A stretch of 64,000 bases of DNA from RCIO01 sp040880025 (GCA_040880025.1 JBBDJD010000001.1:62001-126000); one strand, 5' to 3'. Positions 15,254 through 24,417 are shown, counted from the stretch's first letter. Made by a program: numbers and translations. Notes: generated by a model not told the origin, from the sequence alone.

Positions 15254-16276
15254 ATGCGGACATTTTTGTGGTGGGCGGCGTTTTTAGTCTTGCCGACCGT
15301 CACCGCTTCATGCGCCGGCTCGGGCTCGATAGTAGGCGGCCTGCCTCCCGTCATGAATGCTTCCGAGGTAGAGGCCTCCAGTAGAAATCGTATAGCAATA
15401 CTGAACGCGCTTAGCCGCGACGCCGGCTATGTCGGATCGTCGCATGTGGACATGTATCAAGTGACGTTGGCTGGATTCAACTACGTCGATGACAGCTGCT
15501 CCCAATATTTCGATCGTCTGTTCAAGCTCAATCGGCAACGCGATGCAGCGAAGTCGGCGCTGTCCGTCTTCGGCCAGACCACGGACGCAATACTTTTTGC
15601 TACTGGCGCCTCGAAGCTAACCATGGCCATCGTGGCACAGGCCTTCGGTCTAGCCTCAAGCTTAACCGACATTACAGCGGGAACCTATCTCTACCAGTTG
15701 CCACCGGCGCCGACCAAGAGATTCGTGGAAACGCTCATGGTCGCATACAAAGACGGTGTAGCGAGCCAGCGGACGAAGATCACTTCACCCGCGGTAGCTT
15801 ACAGCTACATCCGCGGCTATCTCAATTTGTGTTTGCCGGCCACCATTGAGGGTGAACTGATCAACCACGTGAGCTCCGCGACAGCGGTGGCCGATCCAGG
15901 AATGACCGGCGCCAGCCTGAGGGTGAAGGTGGCCAGCGACAGAGGGGACGAAGTAGCCGCCCTGGAAGAGATCGCCAGAGTCGGTAGCCGTCTCCCTGCA
16001 GCAAATCTCCCGCCGCCGAGCCCCTATGCCGATCTGGTGACGCCGCCCGAGTGGAAGCGCATCCAAAACTATCTGTGTTTGAAGCCGGACGGCAAATGGG
16101 GGCCTGACACTCGTGCCGCGATAGCCCAGTTCTATGCGGGCCGTGAGGAGACGAAACCCAGTGACAACGAAAAAGTTGTTCGCCTTCTCATTGAGCTTGC
16201 AGACCAAACTGGCGGGAAAAGCTGCGAGCAACGAAACGTGTCGGACGCAAAAGTGGTCGGTCAGTTATCGAAATAA
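15254..16276 (+). CDS. Predicted lipoprotein with C-terminal peptidoglycan-binding-like region
   Basis: Starting at ATG 15254 the protein has 340 residues and opens with a lipoprotein signal (MRTFLWWAAFLVLPTVTASC), the Cys being the likely lipidation site. The middle is helical and unrecognised. Near residues 265-305, YLCLKPDGKWGPDTRAAIAQ resembles the repeat of peptidoglycan-binding domains (PG_binding_1), including the GxWGPxTRxA pattern. The next gene, 36 bases downstream on the same strand, encodes an SH3 and lysozyme-like protein, so the pair may act on or at the cell wall. GTG or ATG starts further upstream in frame would spoil the signal sequence. Confidence 0.6.
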   Translation: MRTFLWWAAFLVLPTVTASCAGSGSIVGGLPPVMNASEVEASSRNRIAILNALSRDAGYVGSSHVDMYQVTLAGFNYVDDSCSQYFDRLFKLNRQRDAAKSALSVFGQTTDAILFATGASKLTMAIVAQAFGLASSLTDITAGTYLYQLPPAPTKRFVETLMVAYKDGVASQRTKITSPAVAYSYIRGYLNLCLPATIEGELINHVSSATAVADPGMTGASLRVKVASDRGDEVAALEEIARVGSRLPAANLPPPSPYADLVTPPEWKRIQNYLCLKPDGKWGPDTRAAIAQFYAGREETKPSDNEKVVRLLIELADQTGGKSCEQRNVSDAKVVGQLSK

Positions 16277-16312
16277 CTTGGCAGGGCCAGCGAGACAGCA
16301 GAGGGAGTTACG

Positions 16313-17575
16313 ATGGCCATTATGAAGGGCACCCGGTCGATCAGGTCCAGCCCTGGCGGGAGTATGATTGGTGTCGAAGCTGTGGCGGGCGCCAAAGTCG
16401 AGGTGCTCGAGACCCAGCTTCCGTGGTCGAAGATAAGGCTTCTAGATGGTTCCAACACCGAGGGCTGGGTCAGTGATGCCGCAATCGACAAGGACGTCGA
16501 TAGCCTGGGTCCACTGGACAGAGACCTTGTTGCGCGCACTTGTGTGGAAAGAGCAGCCAGTTTCGGCTCGAACACCTACTACCTGATGACGGTTGCGCAA
16601 TGGCGTACCAATGTGATCGACATTCCAGAGGATTCTCCATCAGGCACCGGAATTTACGGCTTTTCGCGTGAGGAGTGGCGGCTGAACAAATCGCATCCCG
16701 AATACGGTGTGAACTATGGTGATGAGACGATCTCGGATTGGCGTGCCCAATGCACTCTGTTTGCGATCATGTCTGCAAAGCGCCAGATATCGCTGGCTGA
16801 GGGACTGCAGCAGCAGCCGACCATTGCCGAACTCTTTCTAGCACAGACTATCGGTACCGGCGCTGCGGTCGATGCCATCAAGTCACCGGGCACGCCCCTC
16901 CCGGATATCCTTCAACGCGCCTCACAAGAGGCAGCGGTGGAAATGATCGACACAGACAATTTCACCGGCAGGGACAAGGTTTTCCTGGTAGGAGCAGATG
17001 GGCGTGAACTGATGCGAGACCTTGCACCGAAGTTGCAGGCGGCTTTGGATCAGGTGCGACCGCTGGTTAGAAAGCAAGCCGACGAATTTATGAAGACCTC
17101 GCTGGAATTGGGGATGCTCGCCCCAGCCAACATTGCGCAGATTCAATATGGGTCGACTGAGATTCCAGCTGAAAGAAGGCGCTACGCGGAGCTGATCGCC
17201 ACGCAGTTTGCAGAACATGGTTACGGAGCAGTTCAGCAGATCGCTGCGGTCGCCAACGCAATTGGCGAGTCGCGGTTGAATCCGTCGGCATCGAACCTTG
17301 CAGGCGAGCGAAGCTTTGGCCTGTTTCAGCTCAACCAGAACGGAGGCGTAGGAACGGGATATTCGGAAGCAGAGCTCACGGATCCCGAAAAGAACATCGC
17401 CATCATGCTGGCCGAGATTGCAAAACCGTACCAAAAACGTGCCAGAGCAGCGTTCATCGCGGCCGCCAATCTCTATGAAGCCGTAAAAATATTCGTCTAC
17501 GAATTCGAGAGACCGGCGGACAAACAGGGTGACACAGAGAAGCGGTACAAGATCGCACAGAGATTGGTTGCTTAG
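16313..17575 (+). CDS. SH3-domain protein with C-terminal lysozyme-like domain
   Basis: The protein of 420 residues begins with an SH3-like region (about 1-60, RSIRSSPGGSMIGVEAV, then WSKIRLLDGSNTEGWV). The centre is unassigned. The C-terminal third resembles phage-type lysozyme or lytic transglycosylase domains: a likely catalytic Glu in AIGESRLNPSASN near 325, followed by RSFGLFQLNQNGGVG. There is no signal peptide, although the substrate would be in the periplasm. AGAGGGAG precedes the start by a good distance. With the upstream lipoprotein gene it forms a two-gene unit next to the integrase. It may be a cell-wall hydrolase delivered by another route, or a phage-derived lysin. Confidence 0.65.
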   Translation: MAIMKGTRSIRSSPGGSMIGVEAVAGAKVEVLETQLPWSKIRLLDGSNTEGWVSDAAIDKDVDSLGPLDRDLVARTCVERAASFGSNTYYLMTVAQWRTNVIDIPEDSPSGTGIYGFSREEWRLNKSHPEYGVNYGDETISDWRAQCTLFAIMSAKRQISLAEGLQQQPTIAELFLAQTIGTGAAVDAIKSPGTPLPDILQRASQEAAVEMIDTDNFTGRDKVFLVGADGRELMRDLAPKLQAALDQVRPLVRKQADEFMKTSLELGMLAPANIAQIQYGSTEIPAERRRYAELIATQFAEHGYGAVQQIAAVANAIGESRLNPSASNLAGERSFGLFQLNQNGGVGTGYSEAELTDPEKNIAIMLAEIAKPYQKRARAAFIAAANLYEAVKIFVYEFERPADKQGDTEKRYKIAQRLVA

Positions 17576-17987
17576 GGTATCGTGCAGCTTGGCAAGGTTG
17601 AGCCCGATGGTTAGGCGCTCGAAGCGAACTTTCAACTATGCTAATGATAAAGATCGAGATCGCGGTCTTGCGTAACCGCTCGCGCCGATCTCGAGCGGAC
17701 GCAGGATCGCTTCGACCTTTGGCCGGAGCGGGCTCGCCGCTGATAGCGCCTATACGGTTCGGCGGGGAACCTTGCATGGCTGGGTCATGAGCGCGGGGTA
17801 GAATCCCACTCCCGATCTTCGCCAAGTCCGAGCGAAAGGATGCCGGCGCGGAAGTCTCATGAACGGTCGAGATATCTGCCGGCCTGCTACCGAGAGCGCT
17901 ACGCTTCCTCGTCAACCGCCGGCTTGTCCAACGGAATTGGCGTTCAACTGACTCGGATGCGATAGCAGGGAGGCAGGTGTCTACAGC
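17576..17987. other. Non-coding stretch between the lysozyme-like gene and the integrase
   Basis: The 412 bases lie between the ends of two convergent genes. Frames open on the minus strand here are extensions of antisense frames of the lysozyme-like gene, with no recognisable residues. I find no clear terminator, repeat or transposase remnant. A short self-complementary stretch (GATCGAGATCGCG with CGCGCCGATCTCG, about 17649-17694) might form a hairpin. Confidence 0.3.
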
Positions 17988-19226
17988 TCAAATATTCCTC
18001 GCTGGGCCGATACTCTTGACGAAATCACTCCACACTCTCAGCGCCGTCCGTCGGTCTTCAAGATACAGCGCACGATTATAGACGCCCGCCACACCCGCCT
18101 TCGCCAGGCCGCTGATGTGGTTGACCACGGCCTCCACAATGTGGGGCGGAACAGATAGTTTCTCGTTCATCATGGTGACCATGGTCCGGCGCAGATCGTG
18201 AATGCGCCAGTGCGGCATCGCTCCGAGGCCATCCTTCGCCCGCAGTTCGTCGATCGCCTTGTCGAGACGCGCTTTCGTCTTGCCAAATCCCGACACCGGC
18301 GTCTCGCCGGTGGTCGTGAATACCAAATCGCTGTTCGTCCGCGGCATTGCCGAAACCAGTTCGACAACGGGTGTGCTGAGCGGCACGAGATGGCTCTCGC
18401 CGTTCTTCGTGCGGGCTCCGGGGATCTGCCAGGTGGGCTCGGCGCCGTGGAGCCCGTTCAATTCCGACCAGCGCATGCCCGCAACCTCGGACCGGCGCTG
18501 ACCGGTCAGGAGCAGGATGCGGATCACCGTCGACATGACGGTTGGTTCCCGGTTGAGCGCGCGCAGCAGGTAGCAGAGTTCGGATGTGTCCAGAACCCGA
18601 TCGCGCCTGATCTCCGGATTGGGCGCGGGGATGCGGTCCGTCGGCACCGTCTCGATGATGTCGCGCTCTGCGCACCAGTTGAAGAACTTGCTGAGATAAA
18701 CGCGGGTGCGGCTCGCCGCAACGGGCGCGCCTCGTGCGTCGATGGATTCAATCACGTCGAGAACGTCACGCTTGGTGATCTGGCCGATCGGACGATCATG
18801 AAGGTTCTTCGTATCCGGTCCAAACAGCAGGCGGCGGTATTCGCGCTGCGTCGAGGGACGCAGGCGCCGCTCTGCGTGAAACCGCATGAATTCGTTCGCG
18901 CAGGCCGAGAAGGTGTTGCGCAGACGCTGCTGCCGTTCATCGTCTGCGGCGGCCTTCATGAGGCGTGGATCGTTGCCGCCGGCGACGAGGTCGATTGCCT
19001 CTCCGGCCTTCTGGCGGGCATCGGCAAGCGACAATCCCGGATAGCGGCCGAGCGTGAGCCTAGCCAGCTTGCCGTTGACCCTGGTCATCACGAACCACGC
19101 CCTGGTGCCTTTGTGCGAGATGCGCAGCCCGAAGGAGGGGAGGCGGCGATCGTAATATTCGATCTGGCCCGTAGAGGGAGGCTTAAGGCGTTCGACGGAT
19201 GCTGCGGTGAGAGAGGTCTTGGGCAT
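17988..19226 (-). CDS. Tyrosine-type integrase of the P4/DUF4102 family
   Basis: The protein of 412 residues catalyses site-specific integration and excision of the island. Residues 1-85 are the DUF4102-type arm-binding domain (TSLTAASVERLKPP, then RLTLGRYPGLSLADAR). A core-binding domain follows. The catalytic domain has the first Arg in LLTGQRRSEVAGMRW, HDLRR, and a Tyr near AGVYNRALYLEDR. All look intact. Its start faces the tRNA-Lys fragment 162 bases away, the usual place for such integrases. The gene is full length for the family. Confidence 0.92.
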   Translation of the reverse strand: MPKTSLTAASVERLKPPSTGQIEYYDRRLPSFGLRISHKGTRAWFVMTRVNGKLARLTLGRYPGLSLADARQKAGEAIDLVAGGNDPRLMKAAADDERQQRLRNTFSACANEFMRFHAERRLRPSTQREYRRLLFGPDTKNLHDRPIGQITKRDVLDVIESIDARGAPVAASRTRVYLSKFFNWCAERDIIETVPTDRIPAPNPEIRRDRVLDTSELCYLLRALNREPTVMSTVIRILLLTGQRRSEVAGMRWSELNGLHGAEPTWQIPGARTKNGESHLVPLSTPVVELVSAMPRTNSDLVFTTTGETPVSGFGKTKARLDKAIDELRAKDGLGAMPHWRIHDLRRTMVTMMNEKLSVPPHIVEAVVNHISGLAKAGVAGVYNRALYLEDRRTALRVWSDFVKSIGPARNI

Positions 19227-19583
19227 GAGAGCGAGCTCCTAGGTTACGCCTAGGTAACAACTCAGGAGCGTTTTGGGAAGTTAGGCTGTGACATGGATTG
19301 TGGATGTTGGCTATCTAAGCCGCTGTGTTATCACGAGAAAAATGGCGTTGCTCGTGTGACTTTGCGATTGTGCGATATGAACAAGACGCTGACTTTTAAT
19401 CAGTAGGTCCAGGGTTCGAGCCCCTGCGCGCTCACCAATGAACTCAAAGGTCGTGGTTGCGACACGAGCGGCTTGCGGCGTCGATGCGGAAAGCCGACGT
19501 CGGCTCGGCTCACTTTCAGGCCTCATGCCGGGCAACTCCGAGGTGAGGGCGCCAATACCCGAACCGTGTGCTGATCATTATTG
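19227..19583. other. Integrase leader and island-chromosome junction
   Basis: These 357 bases hold the presumed integrase promoter (19227-19387, with an inverted pair CCTAGGTTACGCCTAGG-like around 19238-19254), the tRNA-Lys fragment (19388-19437), and the first chromosomal sequence to the right. No protein gene is apparent. After 19440 the sequence is GC-rich and leads to the stop of the GGDEF-EAL gene. Confidence 0.5.
19388..19437 (+). other. 3' fragment of tRNA-Lys (anticodon TTT), island attachment site attR
   Basis: From 19388 the bases form an anticodon stem GCTGA/TCAGT with loop CTTTTAA (anticodon TTT at 19395-19397), a perfect T-arm (CAGGG, TTCGAGC, CCCTG) and the acceptor strand CGCGCTC followed by A and CCA at 19435-19437. 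The matching 5' half, with D-arm and GAGCGCG, is absent upstream, where the sequence is unrelated to tRNA. This is therefore the displaced 3' end left when the island inserted. The G-T pair at the base of the anticodon stem may mark the crossover edge. Confidence 0.85.
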
Positions 19584-21731
19584 TCACGCCCGTTTGAGCT
19601 TGACACTCGCACCCTGCGCCATGACCGTCGCTTCGGCGGCGGGCATCGCCTTGCCGAAATAGTACCCTTGGCCGAATTCACCGCCGCGCCTGATGATCTC
19701 CTGCAATTCCTGCTGGTGTTCGATCCCCTCGGCGATGACCGGCAGACCAAGGCTCTTCGCAAGGTCGATCACGGATCCGACGATCTTGGCGCTGCCGGCG
19801 TTGCTTTGCATCGACGAGATGAACGATCGATCAATCTTGATCTTGTCGAAGTTCAGTTCACGCAGATTGTACAGGCTGGAATACCCGGTGCCGAAGTCAT
19901 CGAGCGAAATTTTTATCCCGATCTCCTGAAGTGCGACCAACGCGGTCCGCGCGGCTTCAATGTCTGCAACCAACGAAGTTTCGGTGACCTCAATCTCCAG
20001 CCGTTTCGGCGGAAAGTCCGTCTCGGACAGAATCGCCAAGAGCTTGACCGGCAGCAGCGGGTCGGAGAAATGGATCGGAGAAATGTTGAGGGAGATGGTG
20101 AGCTCGGGCGGCCAGTCATGCGCGTCGAGGCAGGCTCGCCGTAGCAGGTCGTAGGTAAGATCACCAATCAGGCCAAGCTTCTCCACGATGGGGATGAAGA
20201 CATCCGGCCCGATCCAGCCGAGCGTCGGGTGCCGCCAGCGGGCGAGAACCTCGAACCCGACAAGCCTGTTTTCCGCCAACAGCATGAGAGGCTGGTAGTG
20301 GGGGTGAATATCGTGATGCACAACCGCCCCACGCACGTCCTGTTCGAGCGCGATCCGCGCGCGCAGGGCGCTCTCCATATTCTGCGCGAAAAATCGAAAC
20401 TCGCCGCGGCCTTCTTCCTTGGCGCGATACATCGCCATGTCGGCGGCCCGGAGCAGAGTGTCGGACTCTGTTCCGTCATCCGGGCAGATCGATATGCCGA
20501 TGCTGGCGCCCACTTCGACGGTCTGGTCGCCGATGCTGATCGGCTGTCCTATGCTGGCGATGATCCGGGCGGCGAGGGAAGACGCCGCATCGACGGCAGA
20601 TTCGGAGGAAACGCAATCGAGGACGACTCCAAATTCGTCGCCGCCAAGACGCGCCACCGTGTCTCCGGACCTCGACAGTGCGTTGAGACGCGTCGCGATC
20701 TCCCGCAAGACTTCATCGCCGGCGGCATGACCGTTCATGTCGTTGACGGGTTTGAAGCGGTCGAGATCGACGATCATGACAGCGTAGCTGACTGCGCCGC
20801 GCCTGGCGCGACCGACCGCCTTGTCCAGCGTTTCCGCGAACACCCGCCTGTTCGGCAGGCCCGTCAGAGCGTCGTGCCGTGCCAATGATTCGGCCAGGCG
20901 GTGCGCCGCATCGGTTGCCTCCTGCGCCTTTTCAAGCGCGGCCAGATGTCTGCGGTAGACTTGTTCTTTTTCTTCGGCGACTTTGGCCTCGGCGAGTTTA
21001 ATGCTGTTGATGTCGGTATCGGTTCCGATTATGCGCGCCACGCTGCCATCAGGCGCCAGTTCGACAGGTTTTCCGCGGCTCAATATCCAGATGTAATGCC
21101 CGTCGCGATGCCGTTCGCGATATTCGAACGAGTTCTGACGGCGCTCGCCGGAATTCTGTTGGTCGGTTTCCGCTATCAACCGCTCGCGGTCCTCGGGATG
21201 CACGCGCTCGAGCCAAGCTTCACGCGAGGGATCGACCGGATCGTCCGCACCGATGCCACGCATTTTCCGCCACATGGGCGAGAAATAAGCAGTACCCTCC
21301 ACCAGGTTGTGGTCCCAGACACCTTGTCCCGCCCCGTCGAGCGCAAAATTCCACCGGTTTTCGCTTTCGGCCAGAGCCTCTTCTGCCTGTTTGCGTTTGG
21401 TGATGTCGCGGCAGACGCCGACGATGCCGGTGATTTTCCCAGCCGGGTCGCGCAGATGCAGGTCGAAATCGGTCTTGCCGATGAGGTCGGCAACGGAACA
21501 GCCAAGGTCTTCGGCAACGGCGGGGTTGGCGACGACGAAACGGCTTTTGGTGTCCTTTGCGAAGAGGTAATCTGGAACACAATCGATCAGAGCGCGCAGG
21601 AGATATTCCTGCGAAATCGGTGGAGGACTGCCATTTGCGCGCCCGTCCGGCTGTGGCGAACGGTCCACTTTGACCGGCGCGCGATTGCCTGCCTCAGGGC
21701 GGCTTCTTCTTGTCGGGTACCTGTCAGGCAT
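19584..21731 (-). CDS. PAS-GGDEF-EAL protein (cyclic di-GMP turnover)
   Basis: The protein of 715 residues makes and/or degrades cyclic di-GMP. After a first PAS-like segment (about 45-110), a second PAS (about 125-245, with WILSRGKPVEL) leads through a helical linker to a GGDEF domain with the intact motif RLGGDEFG. It then has an EAL domain with EVLARWRHP, LDDFGTGYSSL and VIAEGIEH, so both catalytic sites look usable. The first PAS seems to have lost its middle: GKTDFDLH passes directly to LRDPAGKITG, where relatives have about 40 more residues. It is the first chromosomal gene right of the island. There are no TM segments, so it senses a cytoplasmic cue. Confidence 0.9.
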   Translation of the reverse strand: MPDRYPTRRSRPEAGNRAPVKVDRSPQPDGRANGSPPPISQEYLLRALIDCVPDYLFAKDTKSRFVVANPAVAEDLGCSVADLIGKTDFDLHLRDPAGKITGIVGVCRDITKRKQAEEALAESENRWNFALDGAGQGVWDHNLVEGTAYFSPMWRKMRGIGADDPVDPSREAWLERVHPEDRERLIAETDQQNSGERRQNSFEYRERHRDGHYIWILSRGKPVELAPDGSVARIIGTDTDINSIKLAEAKVAEEKEQVYRRHLAALEKAQEATDAAHRLAESLARHDALTGLPNRRVFAETLDKAVGRARRGAVSYAVMIVDLDRFKPVNDMNGHAAGDEVLREIATRLNALSRSGDTVARLGGDEFGVVLDCVSSESAVDAASSLAARIIASIGQPISIGDQTVEVGASIGISICPDDGTESDTLLRAADMAMYRAKEEGRGEFRFFAQNMESALRARIALEQDVRGAVVHHDIHPHYQPLMLLAENRLVGFEVLARWRHPTLGWIGPDVFIPIVEKLGLIGDLTYDLLRRACLDAHDWPPELTISLNISPIHFSDPLLPVKLLAILSETDFPPKRLEIEVTETSLVADIEAARTALVALQEIGIKISLDDFGTGYSSLYNLRELNFDKIKIDRSFISSMQSNAGSAKIVGSVIDLAKSLGLPVIAEGIEHQQELQEIIRRGGEFGQGYYFGKAMPAAEATVMAQGASVKLKRA

Positions 21732-21946
21732 GTCCCGTTTCCGGTATCAAGCGTGCAAGACGCGGATCGATCGGGGACGGTAACAGCGTTATATTGTCAA
21801 CTGATTAACCGTTGCGGCGAAGGGTCGGGAATCCGACGGTAGCTGCTGGCGCCTCTACGACCGGCCAGGCGCGCAGCATATACACAGCGCGGTTCCCATT
21901 CGCTGCTGCCCCTCAGCCACCAGTTCCTGAACGATCTGGCCATCGT

Positions 21947-23113
21947 TCAGCGGATGGCCGCACGTCTCTCAATCATTGGCGGTCCGGCCATCGCGGCAGG
22001 CGCGCGCGATTTCCTGGCGCGGACGCGGCGCAATGTCATGGCCGGCTTCTCGATATAGGTCCAAGAGATCCATGCGGCCGCTGTTGCGAGGAGGGCTGCC
22101 AACAAAGCATTTTGCATGACCGTCATGCCGGGCATCGCCTCGGCCAGCCATTGCTGAATGAAGAACCCCATGATGTAGACGCCATAGGAAAGGTCGGTCG
22201 CGGACGCCCACCGCTGGATCCTACCCATCTTCAGCGATCCGAGCCAGAAGCTCCAATAGGCGGTTGCGGCGATCATGACCGGATAGCGAAGCGGCAATTC
22301 GCTCCACACCGCCAGGGCGACAGGAAGCGCCAGCGCGAGCGCAATGTCGCGCCGTATCGGGACGATATCCCGCGCGATCCAGAATGCCACGCCCAGATAG
22401 AAAATGGAGGTAAAGCGGGCAAGCTGCGCGGCGAAGCCGAAATGCTCCGGGTCGCCGGAGACCGTGACGACAATAGCCGAAACGGCAATAACCGGGGCAA
22501 GCGGAATGAGCCGGGCCTGGCCGCGCAGACGCAGCACGGCGAGGGCGGCCATGAACACCATCAGCGTGATGTAGCAGATGACTTCAAACCGGATCGTCCA
22601 TATCGGAATGTTGACCGAACCGGACATCGGATTGTTCGTGAATACGCCATCGAGCCCGACGCCGACCGAAAACAACAGCACGGTCCTGGCCAGGAACGTG
22701 CCGACATTGGCGACGGTCCAATAGTCCGAAGGGGCAGCGCTCGTGAGCCACACGCCGCCGGCAATTACAATGGCAATGTTGACGACGATTAACGCCGGCA
22801 TGATGCGCAAGAGCCGCGCGGCGAAAAAGTCGAGCCAGCCAGCGGAGCGCTCCCAGCTTGCCGCGATCATGAAGCCTGAAAGCGCGAAGAATACATGCAC
22901 GGCATGGGCGGCGATCGACCATCCGGTCAGCGCGGCCAGTGGTTCGGGCGCCTCCCAGCCACCGACGACGCCAAATGCGTGGGTGAAGATGACGGCGAGG
23001 GCCGCCGCGAGCCGCACGACACCATAGCTGTTGGCATCCTTCGCCGCGAAGGCCGACAGTCTGTCACTGGCCGCGCGCGGGCGCGCAGTGCTTGCATAAA
23101 CTGACATCGCCAC
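21947..23113 (-). CDS. Acyltransferase 3 family membrane protein
   Basis: The protein of 388 residues has about ten hydrophobic segments and the family pattern of membrane O-acyltransferases that modify sugars. The N-terminal part contains GVVRLAAALAVIFTHAFGVV, the expected RxxAxxxVxxxH catalytic His region, and later HAVHVFFALSGFMIAASW. It would acylate an exopolysaccharide, lipopolysaccharide or O-antigen sugar in the inner membrane. Neighbours give no substrate hint. The 214 bases to the GGDEF-EAL gene on its left hold no evident gene. Confidence 0.85.
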   Translation of the reverse strand: MAMSVYASTARPRAASDRLSAFAAKDANSYGVVRLAAALAVIFTHAFGVVGGWEAPEPLAALTGWSIAAHAVHVFFALSGFMIAASWERSAGWLDFFAARLLRIMPALIVVNIAIVIAGGVWLTSAAPSDYWTVANVGTFLARTVLLFSVGVGLDGVFTNNPMSGSVNIPIWTIRFEVICYITLMVFMAALAVLRLRGQARLIPLAPVIAVSAIVVTVSGDPEHFGFAAQLARFTSIFYLGVAFWIARDIVPIRRDIALALALPVALAVWSELPLRYPVMIAATAYWSFWLGSLKMGRIQRWASATDLSYGVYIMGFFIQQWLAEAMPGMTVMQNALLAALLATAAAWISWTYIEKPAMTLRRVRARKSRAPAAMAGPPMIERRAAIR

Positions 23114-23345
23114 ATTCCCCGTCAGGAAATGGAATGTATCAGCCGCCTTTGCCTGCGGGGCGACAAGATGAAGAAATGGTTAGCAGCGGTTCGCGGCAGG
23201 GCTGATCTCGCATCAGCTTTTGCGGAACAATGCAGCCGCGCACGCATTGATGTGGCGTGAACAGTCGGCCACGCGGCCGGTCCGTGACCAAACTTTCCGG
23301 ACCGCGCGGCCTCTTTGCCCAACAGGACAACAGGGAGATCCTAAC

Positions 23346-24365
23346 ATGTTCCGCAAGCTACTAGCCACTACGGCGATCACCGCACTAATGACCGCGGGCG
23401 CGCTGGCACAGGACGAACAGCAGACGGCTGACTCGATGAACAAGCCGCTGTTCAACAGTGAACAGGGTGTCGGCATGGATTCCGAGACCGGCTTTTTCGA
23501 AGCCGACGCAACGCAGATTCTGGCCTCCGACCTGATGGGAATGACCGTCTACAACAGTGCGGCGGACGATGCGGACGCAATTGGCGAAATCAATGACGTG
23601 GTCATGGGTGCTAGCGGTAGCGCAGAGGCCGTCGTTATCGGCGTGGGCGGCTTTCTTGGCATCGGCGAAAAGGAAGTCGCCGTGGATTTCGCCAAGATCA
23701 GCTGGACTGACCGCGACGGCAGCAGATGGCTGATCCTCGATTCCTCGAAGGAGGAGCTCGAGAACGCGCCCGGCTTTGACCGCACCGCATTCCTGCCGGA
23801 GCCGGCTGAGGAAACGGCGGCGGCGGATGACGGCGGCACCGACATGATGGCCGCCGACCCGGCGATGGAGGAAGACGCGGATATGGCCGCGACCGACGAT
23901 CAGCCTGCGGTAACGGAGGAAGAGCCGTCAGACATGGCGGCGACCGAAGATGAGCCTGCCCCGACGGAAATGGAGCAGACCACCGAAGCTGCGGGCGAGG
24001 AAGTCGACCCAGGCGAAACCGCGGCGATCGATCCGAACAGCTGGGCTCCCGTGACCGATCAGCTGAGCGCCGAGGAACTCATCGGTACCAGCGTCTATGG
24101 CGCCAACGATGAGGACATCGGAGACATCGGCGACGTGATTGTCACCGCGGACGGCAAGTTCGTGGCGTATGTCGTGGATGTCGGCGGTTTTCTCGGCATC
24201 GGCGAAAAGCCGGTCGCTCTGGGCGCCGACGAGCTTGAGATCCTGAAGGATGCCGATGGCGCATTGCACATCCGCACCGCCTTCACGCAGGAGCAACTCG
24301 AAGGCCAGTCAGCCTACGACGAGAATGCCTATCAGGATAACGCGGACGAGATGATCCTCCGCTAG
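23346..24365 (+). CDS. Exported protein with two PRC-barrel domains
   Basis: The start at ATG 23346 is supported by GGGAGA upstream and by a signal peptide (MFRKLLATTAITALMTAGAL, then AQ). The mature periplasmic protein has two PRC-barrel-like domains, about residues 62-130 and 238-320. Each contains a near-identical VGGFLGIGEK segment. They are joined by a long acidic linker rich in Ala, Met, Asp and Glu (about 155-225). Single-domain relatives are common in Rhizobiales; the doubling suggests internal duplication. The function is unknown; PRC barrels often bind proteins. A weak EcfG-like site (GGAAC, 16 bases, CATT at 23224-23248) lies upstream and might link it to stress control. A strong hairpin follows the stop. 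Confidence 0.85.
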   Translation: MFRKLLATTAITALMTAGALAQDEQQTADSMNKPLFNSEQGVGMDSETGFFEADATQILASDLMGMTVYNSAADDADAIGEINDVVMGASGSAEAVVIGVGGFLGIGEKEVAVDFAKISWTDRDGSRWLILDSSKEELENAPGFDRTAFLPEPAEETAAADDGGTDMMAADPAMEEDADMAATDDQPAVTEEEPSDMAATEDEPAPTEMEQTTEAAGEEVDPGETAAIDPNSWAPVTDQLSAEELIGTSVYGANDEDIGDIGDVIVTADGKFVAYVVDVGGFLGIGEKPVALGADELEILKDADGALHIRTAFTQEQLEGQSAYDENAYQDNADEMILR

Positions 24366-24388
24366 ACGAAGTCCCTTCGTCCAATCTC

Positions 24389-24417
24389 AGCGCCGGCCGG
24401 TTCCTACGGCCGGCGCT
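24389..24417 (+). terminator. Hairpin terminator after the PRC-barrel gene
   Basis: AGCGCCGGCCG at 24389-24399 pairs perfectly with CGGCCGGCGCT at 24407-24417 over a seven-base loop, followed by TGTCGTTT. The T-tract is weak, but the stem is very stable and lies 24 bases after the stop codon. Confidence 0.7.

Larger units (their letters stand above)
1..19437. mobile_element. Right part of a genomic island integrated at tRNA-Lys
   Basis: An integrase gene at 17988-19226 lies next to a 3' tRNA-Lys fragment at 19388-19437. Everything to its left is accessory: restriction genes, unknown proteins and a lysozyme-like gene, several with lower GC than the flanking core genes. The tRNA fragment reads on the plus strand, so the reconstituted intact tRNA and the left attachment site should lie before base 1. 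The left border is therefore not seen. This is an inference from the standard geometry of tRNA-targeting integrases; nothing in the window shows that the island is still mobile. Confidence 0.75.

Noticed and set aside
19388..19437. Complete tRNA-Lys gene
   Set aside because: Only the anticodon arm, T-arm and acceptor 3' strand are present. No D-arm or 5' acceptor strand exists upstream, so it is a fragment and not a functional tRNA gene.
23224..23248. EcfG promoter of the PRC-barrel gene
   Set aside because: The -10 reads CATT and not CGTT, and the site is about 98 bases before the start codon, unlike the exact sites elsewhere. It was kept only as a remark.
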